Assembly (NCBI GenBank): GCA_951813545.1
Contig: OX638352.1
Span: 1,240,001 to 1,304,000 of the forward strand
DNA: 64,000 nucleotides
From: an uncultured Poribacteria bacterium
GTDB taxonomy: Bacteria; Poribacteria; WGA-4E; WGA-3G
Reading direction: 5' to 3'
Below the pieces are notes generated by a model that made no database searches, was not told the origin of the DNA, and worked only from the letters and a program-made list of their open reading frames with translations. A program made the translations under genes and the position numbers. This document shows, piece by piece, positions 1 to 8,972 of this stretch (positions within the stretch are counted from its first letter, which is position 1; each line of letters starts with the position of its first letter).

Positions 1-2
1 AC

Positions 3-329
3 ATGTGTGCTGTCGTCGGTTCCCGGCAGGTCGGTGAACAGGAAACGCTTGGTCCGAACGGTGTGATTGACCTCGCTCGCCAGCTGAAAGGGGAAATCGG
101 ACACTTCCACCTCATCGATTCCGACAATACACTCCACGATGACCATACCAGTACACACGCACCTTTCGGGGATGGTGTACTTGACTTTGACGCGATTATT
201 CCGGTCATCATGGACGAAACCGGGTATGATGGCGACTGGTTCTCCATTGATCTGTGTTTCTGGCCCGATGCGTGGGATGTTACAGAAGACGCGAAGAAGT
301 TTTTGACCCCTTACTTGGAAAGATATTAA
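3..329 (+). CDS. Sugar phosphate isomerase/epimerase, C-terminal part (5' end outside window)
   Basis: The reading frame is open to the window edge, so this is the last 108 residues of a longer protein (family members are about 260-300 residues). The visible part has the late strands of a TIM-barrel xylose-isomerase-like enzyme: a GHFHLIDSD segment, then HAPFGDGVLDFDAII, followed by a YDGDWFSIDLCF strand and a short C-terminal helix. In this family the His and Asp/Glu side chains at strand ends bind a divalent metal and catalyse aldose-ketose isomerisation or epimerisation in the cytoplasm. The substrate cannot be named. A second member of the family lies at 19252-20043. The first Met in the frame is probably internal. 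Confidence 0.75.
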   Translation: MCAVVGSRQVGEQETLGPNGVIDLARQLKGEIGHFHLIDSDNTLHDDHTSTHAPFGDGVLDFDAIIPVIMDETGYDGDWFSIDLCFWPDAWDVTEDAKKFLTPYLERY

Positions 330-400
330 GGATTCTCTAAAGTAGAAAAGTCGCGGTTTCATGAAGATTAACAATTTAATTCGGTAATTTCCTAACGATG

Positions 401-431
401 CCCGGTGCGGTTGCAAACCGCACCTACCGGG
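401..431. repeat. Intergenic hairpin
   Basis: A dyad with arms cccggtgcggtt and aaccgcac-ctaccggg (two-base bulge) lies between the isomerase fragment and the next gene. It is not followed by a T run, so it is not a typical intrinsic terminator. It resembles the other GC-rich hairpins scattered between genes in this window. Confidence 0.5.
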
Positions 432-509
432 CCTGGGGAAAACATAGCATTACCGAAATATTTTCTTAAACTTCATCAAACTGCGCCTACTCAAATAAGG
501 TTCTAACCA

Positions 510-944
510 GTGAAACGCGGAAAAAAGTCGAGAAAACGGAAGCGAGGTCCGGCGGCTCGTGCGCGGATACGAGCCAACGAACTTTTTGCGCAAGAACTCG
601 AGCGTAAGAAGGATCGGCTTAAGGAACTTGAAGCGGAAACTCGGGAATGCTATGAAAACGTCCTTGAACGGTATCCACTTTCGGCAGAAGAGCAGAAGGA
701 TTTAGAGTACGAGTGGAAACTTGGTTTGGAGGTCATCGCTGACTACGAAGATGCAACGCTGGAAGACTATCTTTATCTTGATACAGGGACTTACGAATCG
801 GAACCTCTTAGTGATCTCATAGAATGGGGAGTTTCAGAAGCATTTTGGCGAGCGAGTTTTGATTTGGCAAATGCGCTCGGACTTGCGTTGGTTACAACAA
901 TTGATGAAGCAGGAAATATCAACGGAGAGAGGGTCAACTATTAG
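510..944 (+). CDS. Hypothetical protein, basic N-terminus
   Basis: I do not recognise this 144-residue protein. It starts at a GTG and opens with a strongly basic tract (about ten Lys/Arg in the first 15 residues), followed by a charged helical stretch (residues about 20-50) and an acidic, aromatic middle part (EDYLYLDTGTYE). The tail contains a short hydrophobic run (FDLANALGLALVT). No signal peptide is visible. A basic N-terminus followed by a helix would fit nucleic-acid or ribosome binding, but that is only a guess. It ends 25 bases before the nadC start and may be cotranscribed with it. Confidence 0.55.
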   Translation: MKRGKKSRKRKRGPAARARIRANELFAQELERKKDRLKELEAETRECYENVLERYPLSAEEQKDLEYEWKLGLEVIADYEDATLEDYLYLDTGTYESEPLSDLIEWGVSEAFWRASFDLANALGLALVTTIDEAGNINGERVNY

Positions 945-969
945 AAGCGATTTCAAAACGATAAAAAAT

Positions 970-1815
970 ATGTTGAATTTGCGTTCATTAGACCCATTAA
1001 TAGAACTTGCCTTTCAAGAGGACATCGGTATCGGTGATATAACAACAGAAGCCACGGTGCCATCTATACAAAAGGGAATAGGTACCCTACTTGCTAAGAG
1101 CGAGGGTGTTGTCGCAGGACTCCCAGTAGCCGAGCGGGTCTTCGCAAAATTGAACGAGACGCTGATGTTTGGAGCACTTGTCAACGATGGCGATGCAGTA
1201 ATCGCTGGAACACCGATTGCGGAGGTACAGGGCAGTGCCAAAACCATTCTAATCGGAGAGCGGACAGCACTTAACTTCCTGCAACGACTCTCTGGAATAG
1301 CAACGCTCACAGCACAATTTGTGGCGGCAGTCGCTGACTACGACACTAAAATTGTGGACACTCGGAAGACAGCCGCAGGATGGCGAACAGTTCAGAAATA
1401 CGCTGTGCGTGTCGGTGGTGGGCAAAACCACCGTTTTGGACTTTACGACGGTGTGCTAATCAAGGATAACCACATCGTTGCGGCTGGTGGCATTGGCAAT
1501 GCCGTGCAGCGGGCACGACAGACTGTTCCACACACAGCAAAGATTGAGGTTGAAGTTGAAACCCTCGATCAGGTTGACGAAGCCCTGAAAGCAGGAGCGG
1601 ACATCTTACTTCTTGATAACATGTCTCCCAGCATTATGAAAAGTGTTGTGCATGAAGTGGGAGATCTCGCAGTGACAGAAGCGTCTGGTGGGATTACACT
1701 TGACAAGGTAAAAACCGTGGCAGCAACCGGTGTAGATCTCATCTCTGTCGGGGCATTGACGCATTCAGCGATGCCGATGGATATTAGTTTGACGCTGAGG
1801 CTCGTCGCTGGATAG
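970..1815 (+). CDS. nadC: Nicotinate-nucleotide pyrophosphorylase (carboxylating)
   Basis: This is quinolinate phosphoribosyltransferase, which makes nicotinate mononucleotide, CO2 and pyrophosphate from quinolinate and PRPP in de novo NAD synthesis. The family hallmarks are visible: the N-terminal EDIGIGDITTEA segment, RTALNFLQRLSGIAT, the TRKTAAGWR motif, the RVGGGQNHRFGLYDG motif with a following KDNH, the EVEVETLDQ strand, ILLLDN and the C-terminal SVGALTHS phosphate loop. I chose the Met at 970, which gives 281 residues as usual for the family; the frame is open upstream to 859 but that part overlaps the previous gene and is not NadC-like. No nadA or nadB is near. Confidence 0.95.
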   Translation: MLNLRSLDPLIELAFQEDIGIGDITTEATVPSIQKGIGTLLAKSEGVVAGLPVAERVFAKLNETLMFGALVNDGDAVIAGTPIAEVQGSAKTILIGERTALNFLQRLSGIATLTAQFVAAVADYDTKIVDTRKTAAGWRTVQKYAVRVGGGQNHRFGLYDGVLIKDNHIVAAGGIGNAVQRARQTVPHTAKIEVEVETLDQVDEALKAGADILLLDNMSPSIMKSVVHEVGDLAVTEASGGITLDKVKTVAATGVDLISVGALTHSAMPMDISLTLRLVAG

Positions 1816-1851
1816 GGGTATTAATCCCCAACGAAGGAGATTTCGCTACTA

Positions 1852-2940
1852 ATGCAGGAATTCTTGAGCCGCGAAAACGCGGCTCGTGGCGCGCTTTTTT
1901 TTGTATTGTGTACATTCGCTGGGTTATTTATTAGTTTTCTGTGGAGTGGTACTCAAAATATACAGCAGGTTTTCCGCGAGATGCAGGTTGAGATGCTGCT
2001 CGGCGCGTGCCTGTGTATGTTCGTGGATTGGGTATTTGGTGCGCTTCGCTTCCATATTTTCATTCGGAAAGTGAGTCCAGAGATTAGATTCAGGGATAGC
2101 TTTCGCGCCAATTTAGCGACCCTCTGCGTGTCATGTATTACACCGTTTCAAACAGGTGGGGTTGGACATCTTTATATCTACACGCGAGTAGGAGTGCCGT
2201 TGTCAGGTGCGATAACATCAGGCATTATCTGTTTTCTCTCCACTTTAATCACGCTCATTGTTTTCGCGGGCGGTATTGCTTGGTTAGATCCCCCTTTTTT
2301 ACCGAAAGGGGCTACATGGGTGAGCCTATTTAGTTTTCTGACGTTCAGCTTAGCATTTGTATCATTTCTGCTATTGCTCTTCAAACCGGAAATTGTTTTC
2401 CGTTTTTTCAATTGGCTCTGCAAGGCAGCGAAGCGACGGTTCACCCGTCTCACCCCCGTCCTAGAACGTGCGACATCAAAAGCGGAAGAACTCATTACTG
2501 AACATAAAACGTTTGCCACGATGTTCCTTCGCCACCATAAAGGAACTTGCGTGCTCAGTTTATTCCTAACCTGTGGTTTTTTAGGAGCACGGATCGTCGG
2601 CAGTTACATCGTCGTCCAAGCACTTAATGGGGAGGCAACGCTGTGGGAACTTAGTGTGACTGGGTTGCTGTTAAATTTTGTTGTGCTGTTCGCACCAAGT
2701 CCCGGTGCAAGTGGGGTGGCAGAGGTTGTAACTGTTGGGTTGATGGAAAGTTTGATTCTCAAAGAATTGATACCTCTCTTCGTGTTGCTGACGCGATTCT
2801 TTGCCATCTATTGTGCCGTCGTTGTTGGTGGTGTCATCATCAGTTTACAATTAGCAAAGGATTTTAGAACGAAAAACGCTATGTCGCAGACGATGTCCGG
2901 TGCTATCCGAAAACCAATGGATAAAAGAGGACATAAATGA
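1852..2940 (+). CDS. Flippase-like integral membrane protein (LPG synthase N-terminal / UPF0104 type)
   Basis: A 362-residue polytopic protein of the lysylphosphatidylglycerol synthase TM-region family (YbhN/UPF0104, flippase-like). Hydrophobic segments begin at about residue 14 and recur about eight times. Typical family features are the SFRANLATLCVSCITPFQTGGVG stretch in the first half (a short conserved loop with polar residues in the membrane) and LFAPSPGASGVAE in the second half. Members flip or transfer lipid-linked groups across the inner membrane; the substrate here is unknown. An AAGGAG site sits 12 bases upstream of the chosen ATG, rather far. A perfect 8-bp dyad followed by eight T lies over codons 5-17 and could affect expression. 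Confidence 0.8.
   Translation: MQEFLSRENAARGALFFVLCTFAGLFISFLWSGTQNIQQVFREMQVEMLLGACLCMFVDWVFGALRFHIFIRKVSPEIRFRDSFRANLATLCVSCITPFQTGGVGHLYIYTRVGVPLSGAITSGIICFLSTLITLIVFAGGIAWLDPPFLPKGATWVSLFSFLTFSLAFVSFLLLLFKPEIVFRFFNWLCKAAKRRFTRLTPVLERATSKAEELITEHKTFATMFLRHHKGTCVLSLFLTCGFLGARIVGSYIVVQALNGEATLWELSVTGLLLNFVVLFAPSPGASGVAEVVTVGLMESLILKELIPLFVLLTRFFAIYCAVVVGGVIISLQLAKDFRTKNAMSQTMSGAIRKPMDKRGHK
1866..1902 (+). repeat. Perfect dyad plus T8 tract at the gene start
   Basis: Arms gagccgcg and cgcggctc with an AAAA loop (1866-1885), then nine bases, then eight T (1895-1902). It lies 50 bases after the nadC stop and inside the first codons of the flippase-like gene. The T tract is too far from the stem for a textbook terminator, but pausing or attenuation between the two genes is possible. 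Confidence 0.4.
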
Positions 2941-3003
2941 GACGTTAATTTCAAGTGGAATGTCCGTTGTCCATTCCTTTACGGCGAGGTGGCTACATAC
3001 TTG

Positions 3004-3053
3004 CCAGAAACCCGATTTTGACAGCGGAAAATCGGGACGAAAACCTAATCATA
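3004..3053 (+). repeat. Dispersed intergenic repeat, copy 1
   Basis: A roughly 50-bp stretch containing an imperfect dyad (cccgattttgac / gaaaatcggg) is about 80% identical by eye to 51311-51358. Both copies lie between genes. Confidence 0.45.
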
Positions 3054-3069
3054 GAAAAGAAGGAAAATT

Positions 3070-3987
3070 ATGGGAACCACATTTGAGAAAATTGAACCTA
3101 CAACAACGAAACTGGGTTGGATTGGCACCGGCGTAATGGGACGATGGATGTGCCAACATCTGATGGACCTTGGATATGGGATGACGGTCTACAACCGTAC
3201 GAAAGCAAAGGCTGACCCATTGCTGGAGGCGGGTGCAGCGTGGTCAGATTCGCCGAGCGAAGTCGCAGCGGCATCCGATATCGTCTTCACGATTGTTGGA
3301 TTTCCCCCGGATGTCCGTGAGGTTTACCTCGGTGACAACGGTATCTTAAAGGGAGCGAAAGCCGGAAGCATCATCGTTGACATGACGACAACAGAACCCT
3401 CCCTCGCCCAAGAGATCTACGCCGCAGCACAAACGCAGGATGTCTCATCAGTAGATGCACCTGTTTCAGGCGGCGATGTCGGTGCGAGAGAAGCCCGTCT
3501 CTCTATCATGGTAGGAGGCGATGAGGCTGCTGTTCAAGCCGTTATGCCACTCTTCTCAGCAATGGGCAAAAATATCGTCCATCAAGGTGGCGCAGGGGCA
3601 GGGCAACACACTAAAATGTGTAATCAAATCACAATTTCTGGAACAATGATCGGGGTCTGCGAAGGATTGCTCTACGGTTATAAAGCCGGATTGGATTTGG
3701 AAACGATGCTGTCATCAATTAGCGGTGGTGCTGCTGCCTGTTGGTCTCTGGACAATTTAGCACCGCGGGTCCTCCAGCGGAACTTCGATCCTGGCTTCTT
3801 TGTAGAGCATTTTATCAAAGACATGAGTATCGCTTTAGATGAGGCACGCAAGATGAATCTAAGTTTGCCTGGACTCGCGTTAGTGCATCAGCTTTACACG
3901 GCGGTGCAAGCACAAGGACATGGTAGACTGGGTACCCAAGCCTTAGTATTGGCATTGGAACAGATGTCTGGTGCGGAAATCAATTAG
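3070..3987 (+). CDS. NAD(P)-dependent 3-hydroxyisobutyrate dehydrogenase-family oxidoreductase
   Basis: A 305-residue beta-hydroxyacid dehydrogenase. The Rossmann dinucleotide site GTGVMG is at residues 19-24, NRT after the second strand suggests NADP preference, the substrate-binding signature [11 protein letters not shown] lies near residue 135, and the catalytic Lys is in GQHTKMCNQ near residue 180. Family members oxidise 3-hydroxyisobutyrate, tartronate semialdehyde or related acids in the cytoplasm; the exact substrate cannot be read from the sequence. An AGAAGGA ribosome site precedes the ATG. It is convergent with dnaN, separated by a hairpin. Confidence 0.9.
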   Translation: MGTTFEKIEPTTTKLGWIGTGVMGRWMCQHLMDLGYGMTVYNRTKAKADPLLEAGAAWSDSPSEVAAASDIVFTIVGFPPDVREVYLGDNGILKGAKAGSIIVDMTTTEPSLAQEIYAAAQTQDVSSVDAPVSGGDVGAREARLSIMVGGDEAAVQAVMPLFSAMGKNIVHQGGAGAGQHTKMCNQITISGTMIGVCEGLLYGYKAGLDLETMLSSISGGAAACWSLDNLAPRVLQRNFDPGFFVEHFIKDMSIALDEARKMNLSLPGLALVHQLYTAVQAQGHGRLGTQALVLALEQMSGAEIN

Positions 3988-4014
3988 AGGTTAACGCATT
4001 GCAATAATACATAT

Positions 4015-4043
4015 CGCTGGTGGGGTTTAAAACCGCACCAGCG
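4015..4043. repeat. Hairpin between convergent genes
   Basis: Arms cgctggtg-gggttt and aaacc-gcaccagcg meet almost without a loop. It stands between the ends of the dehydrogenase (+) and dnaN (-) and could end transcription from either side, though there is no long T run. The cgctgg...ccagcg core is shared with hairpins near 5393, 29872, 37087 and 42970. Confidence 0.45.
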
Positions 4044-4082
4044 AAGTACAAAACAACCCAAACTTATCAGAAATCACATTCC

Positions 4083-5198
4083 TCATTCTGAGGCAGGGTC
4101 CAAGCGCATCGGCATAATGAGGGAAACATAATTGTCATCATCACTTACCGGTTTAATAAGAACAGGGTTCAACTTCCCCGAAAATTCTATTGCCAGCGAA
4201 TCGGTTTCAATGTGAGCTAACGCCTCTATCAACAACCGAGCATCAAAACCGATTTGCACACTTCCAGTGCTAGATTCCACAGGTACCGTCTCATGCGCCT
4301 CCCCTAATTCTGGAGTCCTTGCGGAGACCTGAACTTGCTCCGAATCAATTTCTAAACTTATCGAATAGTTCTTCGGATTCGACAACAGCGCGACCCGTCG
4401 TGCTGCACTCAAGATTTGTTCTTTCGAGACAACTGTTCTACCTTCAGTGGATTCAGGAATGATTTTCTCATAGTTCGGATACTCACCCTCCACAAGTCGC
4501 GTCGTTAAGGTTGCGTCTCCATCGGTAAAAAGAATCTGGTTTTCAAAAATTGAAATACTCACTTCACCAGCATCGACGAAAGTTCGCGCAATTTCGCGAA
4601 TGGCTTTGAGGGGAACGATGAACCCGTTAACTTCTTCCTGTGAGGTGAGCGGCTCGCAACGCGCCAAGGCGAGACGTTTTCCGTCAGTAGCGACAACTTC
4701 AGTCTGGTGCTCAAGAAAATTGAAATAGAGGCCGTTTAGGAAGTAACGAACCTCCTCTGTAGATGCGGCGAATTCGGTTTTCTGAAGGACGCTGCGTAAT
4801 GTCTCTCCGCCAACTTTCAAGGCTTGCCCTTCAACAGAAGGCAGTTGTGGGAATTCCTCATCAGGCAGACCGATAATCTTGTAAACCCCATCGCCACAAG
4901 TAATCTCAACGCGATCGTTTGCCGTCGTTGCCAAGTTTATCGGTTTATCCACCGGCAATTCCTTGACAATATCCCCCAATTTCTTGGCAGAAACGGTGAT
5001 TGCCCCCTCTTCCGTGATTGTTCCTTCAACCTTCATTCTGATGCCGACTTCTAAATCTGTCGCCATACATTCAATAGTGCCGCCAGCAGCGTGGATGAGG
5101 ACATTCGACAGAATCGGCAAGGTATTTCGCCCACCAGCGACCCCTTGCAGGACCTGTAAGGAATACAAAAGATCGTCCTTTTCAAAAGTTAACTCCAT
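4083..5198 (-). CDS. dnaN: DNA polymerase III beta subunit (sliding clamp)
   Basis: A 371-residue protein of normal length for the beta clamp, which encircles DNA as a dimer and tethers the replicative polymerase. The three clamp domains can be followed: N-terminal MELTFEKDDLLYSLQVLQGVAG, a middle part with LNGLYF and VATDGKRLA (the most conserved clamp motif), and the C-terminal part ending VLIKPVSDDDNYVSLIMPMRL, the typical hydrophobic cleft ending. The AAAGGAG ribosome site is well placed. It is a lone gene: neither dnaA nor recF is next to it, so the usual origin neighbourhood is not preserved here. Confidence 0.97.
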   Translation of the reverse strand: MELTFEKDDLLYSLQVLQGVAGGRNTLPILSNVLIHAAGGTIECMATDLEVGIRMKVEGTITEEGAITVSAKKLGDIVKELPVDKPINLATTANDRVEITCGDGVYKIIGLPDEEFPQLPSVEGQALKVGGETLRSVLQKTEFAASTEEVRYFLNGLYFNFLEHQTEVVATDGKRLALARCEPLTSQEEVNGFIVPLKAIREIARTFVDAGEVSISIFENQILFTDGDATLTTRLVEGEYPNYEKIIPESTEGRTVVSKEQILSAARRVALLSNPKNYSISLEIDSEQVQVSARTPELGEAHETVPVESSTGSVQIGFDARLLIEALAHIETDSLAIEFSGKLNPVLIKPVSDDDNYVSLIMPMRLDPASE

Positions 5199-5783
5199 TC
5201 CAAGATCTCCTTTCTAAGCATACGATAAAAGAACGTACGCGAAAACCAACAGTTCTCTTTGGCTATACAATGCAGGTAAATCTTCCGATTAAAATCCATA
5301 GAAAATTGCCGCAGCATTTTTATTTATATCGAATAGAATTATGATGGCATTCAGGACTTACGCAATTTTCTATAATCCACTATGTATGGGGCACTGCTGG
5401 CGAGGTTTTAAACCTCGCCAGCGAAGGTGTTTGCGTAAGTCCTAAGCATTAACAAGCGGGGTAATGTCAAACGCAAGAAATGTCTCTATCTCACAAATAT
5501 TATAAGTGACACGCATCGAATTTGGCTCGGAAGAAAAACCTTGACAATCCCCTAAATTCAGTATAACATATTCAGCAGACAAAATAAAGAAAAATTTTGA
5601 TTAAATATGGATCGCACTTGTGCTTTTCAATACAACTAATGCGCTTTGCAATGCCTTATCCATTCTACAATTCAAGTTCTCCTAACCAAGATATATATTA
5701 GAGCGATTTAGTTTCAAAGCGTCACGGTCGGAAGATCGAGACGAAAAGAAGATGAAATCGCTACCGGTCTTCTCCTAAAGAAT
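5199..5783. other. 585-bp divergent intergenic region
   Basis: This gap separates dnaN (-) from the DUF6785-like gene (+). It holds the 91-bp MITE-like dyad at 5353-5443 and otherwise AT-rich sequence without a convincing open frame. Promoters for both flanking genes should lie here, but I could not place them with confidence. Confidence 0.5.
5353..5443. mobile_element. 91-bp MITE-like element with 13-bp terminal inverted repeats
   Basis: The ends aggacttacgcaa and ttgcgtaagtcct are perfect inverted repeats. Inside is a second perfect dyad, gctggcgaggttt / aaacctcgccagc (5396-5421). There is no coding capacity. The size and structure fit a miniature inverted-repeat element mobilised in trans; no transposase with these ends is in the window and I see no clear target duplication. 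Confidence 0.6.
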
Positions 5784-7715
5784 ATGCACACTACAGATTT
5801 GCGATCCTCGCAGACAATCGCGAAACGCGCAGTGCTGATCGGCACTCTTCTGATTATTGCGAATAGTTACTGGATAGCCTACGTCGAGATGATTTGGCAT
5901 ACGGCGCATCTCACAACGGTCGCGATGTCTGTCAATGTCATGTTCGGCATTTTAGCGATGACTCTTCTGAACATAGGTGTGCGGCGTATTTTTCCACGCG
6001 TCGCGTTACAACCGCGCGACCTACTTGTGGTTTACAGCATGCTTGCTGTGGGCAGTGCCTTTTCAGGACACGATTGTATCCCCCGCTTAATGGGACTCAT
6101 CCCTTACGCCTTCCGCTTCGCTACACCTGAAAACGATTGGGAAGCACTGCTTTTTCACCATCTCCCCGCATGGCTTGTGGTCAAGGACCCGAAAGCAGTC
6201 AACGATTTCTATGAAGGCGAGGTCAACTTTTTTACAGAGGGTTATGTTCAGCATTGGATTGTGCCGATCCTCTCTTGGTCGGTGGTTATTTTCCTGTTAA
6301 TGCTAATCTTTTTATGTTTGACCTCCCTGATTCGCAAGCAGTGGATTGAGAATGAAAAACTCGCGTATCCAATTATCCAGATTCCGCTTGAAATTACAAC
6401 CAACCGACGCATCTTCAGTAATCGCTTGCTCTGGATCGGCTTCGGGATAGCCATGGGCATCAACCTACTTAACGGACTCCAGTTCTTCTATCCTATTCTC
6501 CCAGAGATTCCTGTCCGAAAATACAACCTCAATATCTACTTCACGCAGAAACCGTGGAGTGCAATGGGCAGCACACCGCTCAGGTTTCACCCGTACCTAA
6601 TAGGCTTCTCGTTTATTTTACCGTTGGATTTAGCGTTTTCATGTACCTTCTTCTATTTCCTGAAGAAAGTACAGTTACTCGCTGGAAGTGCTGTGGGCGT
6701 TTCATCATTGCCGGGCTATCCGTTTTTAGGGGAGCAAGGTGCCGGGGCATTACTTGCACTGCTTGCGATTGCGTGTTGGCACGGGCGAAAACATTTTGCG
6801 GCAGTCCTGTCACAGGTGATTCGCCCCGATCACGCTGCCTCACAAACAGAGGCACTTTCACATCGCAGTGCCATCATCACGTTAGGTATATGTCTGATTT
6901 TATTAGCAGTTTTCTGTATCCATAGTGGAATGACGCTATGGGCGTTCGCAATTTTTATCACTGTCTATCTACTGATTGTTGTTGGTTTAACTCGGATGCG
7001 GGCGGAGTTAGGTCCGCCGATCCATGCGATTGGTTATCTTACACCGCAATATATGATAATTTCACTGCTCGGCACGCGGCGCCTGCGAGCGGGCAATTTA
7101 ACGATGCTCTCACTGATGAATTGGTTGAGTGGTGCAAGCTATGCCTCCTTCCGGACGCATCCAATGCCGGATCAACTGGAGGCGTTTAAACTCGCAGAGC
7201 GCACCAACATCCGAAACCGAACGATGTTTGCGGTATTAGTCATCGCGAGTCTCGTTGGTATCCTATCAAGTCTCATTCTCTACCCGTATGCAATTTATAG
7301 TGAAGGTGTGGCTGCAGGTTCTGAACAGATCCATGCGGGTGGTGCGGATACATACAATTTCCTTTCGTCGTGGTTAGTGAATCCAAAACAGACAGATTGG
7401 CTCGCGACTTCGGTGTTAGGGTTAGCCTTTGCAGCGAATTTAGGCATCATATTTCTGCGTTCACGTTTTGTGTGGTGCCCATTGCACCCGGCAGGGTACG
7501 TCATCGGCGTTGCGCCAGGAACAACAGATGTCATCTGGTTTCCCCTATTTCTTGCGATGGTAACAAAGTGGCTCATTTTGAAGCATGGCGGTATCAACGC
7601 CTATCGGAAAGCGATCCCGTTTTTCATCGGACTGGTATTAGGTGAAGCATTGATGGGATGTTTTTGGCCCCTGCTGAGTCTTGTACTGAGGTCAGCGGTG
7701 TATAGTTGGATTTAA
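5784..7715 (+). CDS. DUF6785/DUF6784-type polytopic membrane protein
   Basis: A 643-residue integral membrane protein with about 14 hydrophobic segments spread over its whole length; the first starts at residue 17 (VLIGTLLIIANSYW). The repeated charged loops (QKPWSAMGSTPLRFHPYLIGFSFILPLD, MRAELGPPIHAIGYLTPQ) match what I know of the large uncharacterised transporter-like family DUF6785/6784 common in Planctomycetes, Poribacteria and relatives. The function is unknown; the fold suggests a transporter, perhaps of the oligopeptide-transporter type. No strong ribosome site is seen before the ATG. It stands alone between the dnaN gap and the ABC operon. Confidence 0.75.
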   Translation: MHTTDLRSSQTIAKRAVLIGTLLIIANSYWIAYVEMIWHTAHLTTVAMSVNVMFGILAMTLLNIGVRRIFPRVALQPRDLLVVYSMLAVGSAFSGHDCIPRLMGLIPYAFRFATPENDWEALLFHHLPAWLVVKDPKAVNDFYEGEVNFFTEGYVQHWIVPILSWSVVIFLLMLIFLCLTSLIRKQWIENEKLAYPIIQIPLEITTNRRIFSNRLLWIGFGIAMGINLLNGLQFFYPILPEIPVRKYNLNIYFTQKPWSAMGSTPLRFHPYLIGFSFILPLDLAFSCTFFYFLKKVQLLAGSAVGVSSLPGYPFLGEQGAGALLALLAIACWHGRKHFAAVLSQVIRPDHAASQTEALSHRSAIITLGICLILLAVFCIHSGMTLWAFAIFITVYLLIVVGLTRMRAELGPPIHAIGYLTPQYMIISLLGTRRLRAGNLTMLSLMNWLSGASYASFRTHPMPDQLEAFKLAERTNIRNRTMFAVLVIASLVGILSSLILYPYAIYSEGVAAGSEQIHAGGADTYNFLSSWLVNPKQTDWLATSVLGLAFAANLGIIFLRSRFVWCPLHPAGYVIGVAPGTTDVIWFPLFLAMVTKWLILKHGGINAYRKAIPFFIGLVLGEALMGCFWPLLSLVLRSAVYSWI

Positions 7716-7745
7716 GTTTCACCTCGATTTTAATATCAATTTTTC

Positions 7746-7774
7746 TTGACATCTGGCGAATTCTGTGCTATTAT
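7746..7774 (+). promoter_or_regulatory. Sigma70-type promoter of the ABC operon
   Basis: TTGACA at 7746-7751, a 17-bp spacer, and TATTAT at 7769-7774. It is the only good promoter in the gap before the ATPase gene and would leave a leader of about 150 bases. Confidence 0.65.
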
Positions 7775-7932
7775 TTTAAATATACAATCTTATTTTTTTG
7801 CGGCTCGTTGAGAGGTCTATATACTTTTAATTCTCCCATAACCAAAAAAAGACGGAAACCAATCTTAGACAGAACCGTTTTCAAAAACGGAGAAAAACGA
7901 ATAGCGGGCTCATAATTACGTACATTAAAAAA

Positions 7933-8874
7933 ATGATCGAAGTCAGAGAACTTACAAAATCCTACGGCACGACGGTTGCTGTTGACCAGGTTTCGTTTGA
8001 CGCGCACGCAGGTGAAGTATTAGGTTTCCTCGGTCCCAACGGGGCGGGAAAAACCACGACGATGCGAATCCTCACCTGCTATCTCTCCGCTGATGCTGGC
8101 AGTGCCACCGTCGCGGGACACGATGTATTTGAAGAATCCGTTGAAGTCAGGAAACAGATCGGTTACCTACCTGAAAGTGCGCCACTTTATGCCGACATGG
8201 GAGTCATTGAATACTTAAACTTCATGACGCAGGTGCGACACATCCCAAAAAGTCAGCGGAAAGAGCGGACCCGGGCGGTTATCGACATCTGTGGGCTTGA
8301 AGATGTTATTCAAAAAGACATCGGCGAACTCTCAAAGGGTTACCGCCAACGTGTCGGTCTGGCGCAAAGCCTCATCCACGATCCACCTATCCTGATTTTA
8401 GATGAACCCACCTCCGGTTTAGACCCGAGCCAAATCATTGAAATCCGTAACCTCATCAAAAACATCGGACAGGAGAAACTGGTACTCTTCAGTACACACA
8501 TTTTGCCTGAAGTCTCTGCCACCTGTAGCCGAATCCTGATCATTAACAACGGAAAGATTGTCGCAAATGGCACGCCGGAGGAACTCTCCAGTCAGGCAGA
8601 AGGCGAAGAAATTGTGCATATTGCCATTCGAGGTTCACAAGAAGCGATTGAAGCTGAACTCAATGAACTGGAGTTTGTCTCGCAATGGAACCATGTCGAT
8701 ACAGACGACGGTATCGTGGGGTATCAAATCCACGCCGCTCAGGACAGCAACGCTGCGGAGGCACTTTTTCACGCCGTTGTGAAGAACGGCTGGAGTCTCA
8801 CAGAACTCCGTCAAGAATCTGTAGATTTAGAAGATGTCTTCCTTAATTTAACAGACGACGAACAAGCGCAGTAG
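7933..8874 (+). CDS. ABC transporter ATP-binding protein, GldA-like
   Basis: A 313-residue ATPase. Walker A GPNGAGKT is at residues 34-41, the signature LSKGYRQRVGLAQ near 135, Walker B LILILDEPTSGLDP-type motif follows, and the H-loop is in FSTHILPE. After the ATPase core there is a regulatory tail of about 90 residues, as in GldA/NatA/CcmA-type exporters. It would power the membrane protein encoded next (8973-9689). The order ATPase - permease - GldG-like protein is the same as in the Gld ABC complex of Bacteroidetes, but this arrangement is also common in non-gliding bacteria, so gliding motility is not implied. Confidence 0.92.
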   Translation: MIEVRELTKSYGTTVAVDQVSFDAHAGEVLGFLGPNGAGKTTTMRILTCYLSADAGSATVAGHDVFEESVEVRKQIGYLPESAPLYADMGVIEYLNFMTQVRHIPKSQRKERTRAVIDICGLEDVIQKDIGELSKGYRQRVGLAQSLIHDPPILILDEPTSGLDPSQIIEIRNLIKNIGQEKLVLFSTHILPEVSATCSRILIINNGKIVANGTPEELSSQAEGEEIVHIAIRGSQEAIEAELNELEFVSQWNHVDTDDGIVGYQIHAAQDSNAAEALFHAVVKNGWSLTELRQESVDLEDVFLNLTDDEQAQ

Positions 8875-8972
8875 TCTCTGTACTCGCTTAACAATTCAAC
8901 ACCGACTTAGGTCAATACTGATGATCTGCCCAATGGCCGAATCATCGCGATGGTTCACATAGTTAAAAGATC

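Noticed and set aside
5199..5783. Replication origin next to dnaN
   Set aside because: No dnaA gene and no cluster of DnaA boxes is seen; dnaN is alone here.
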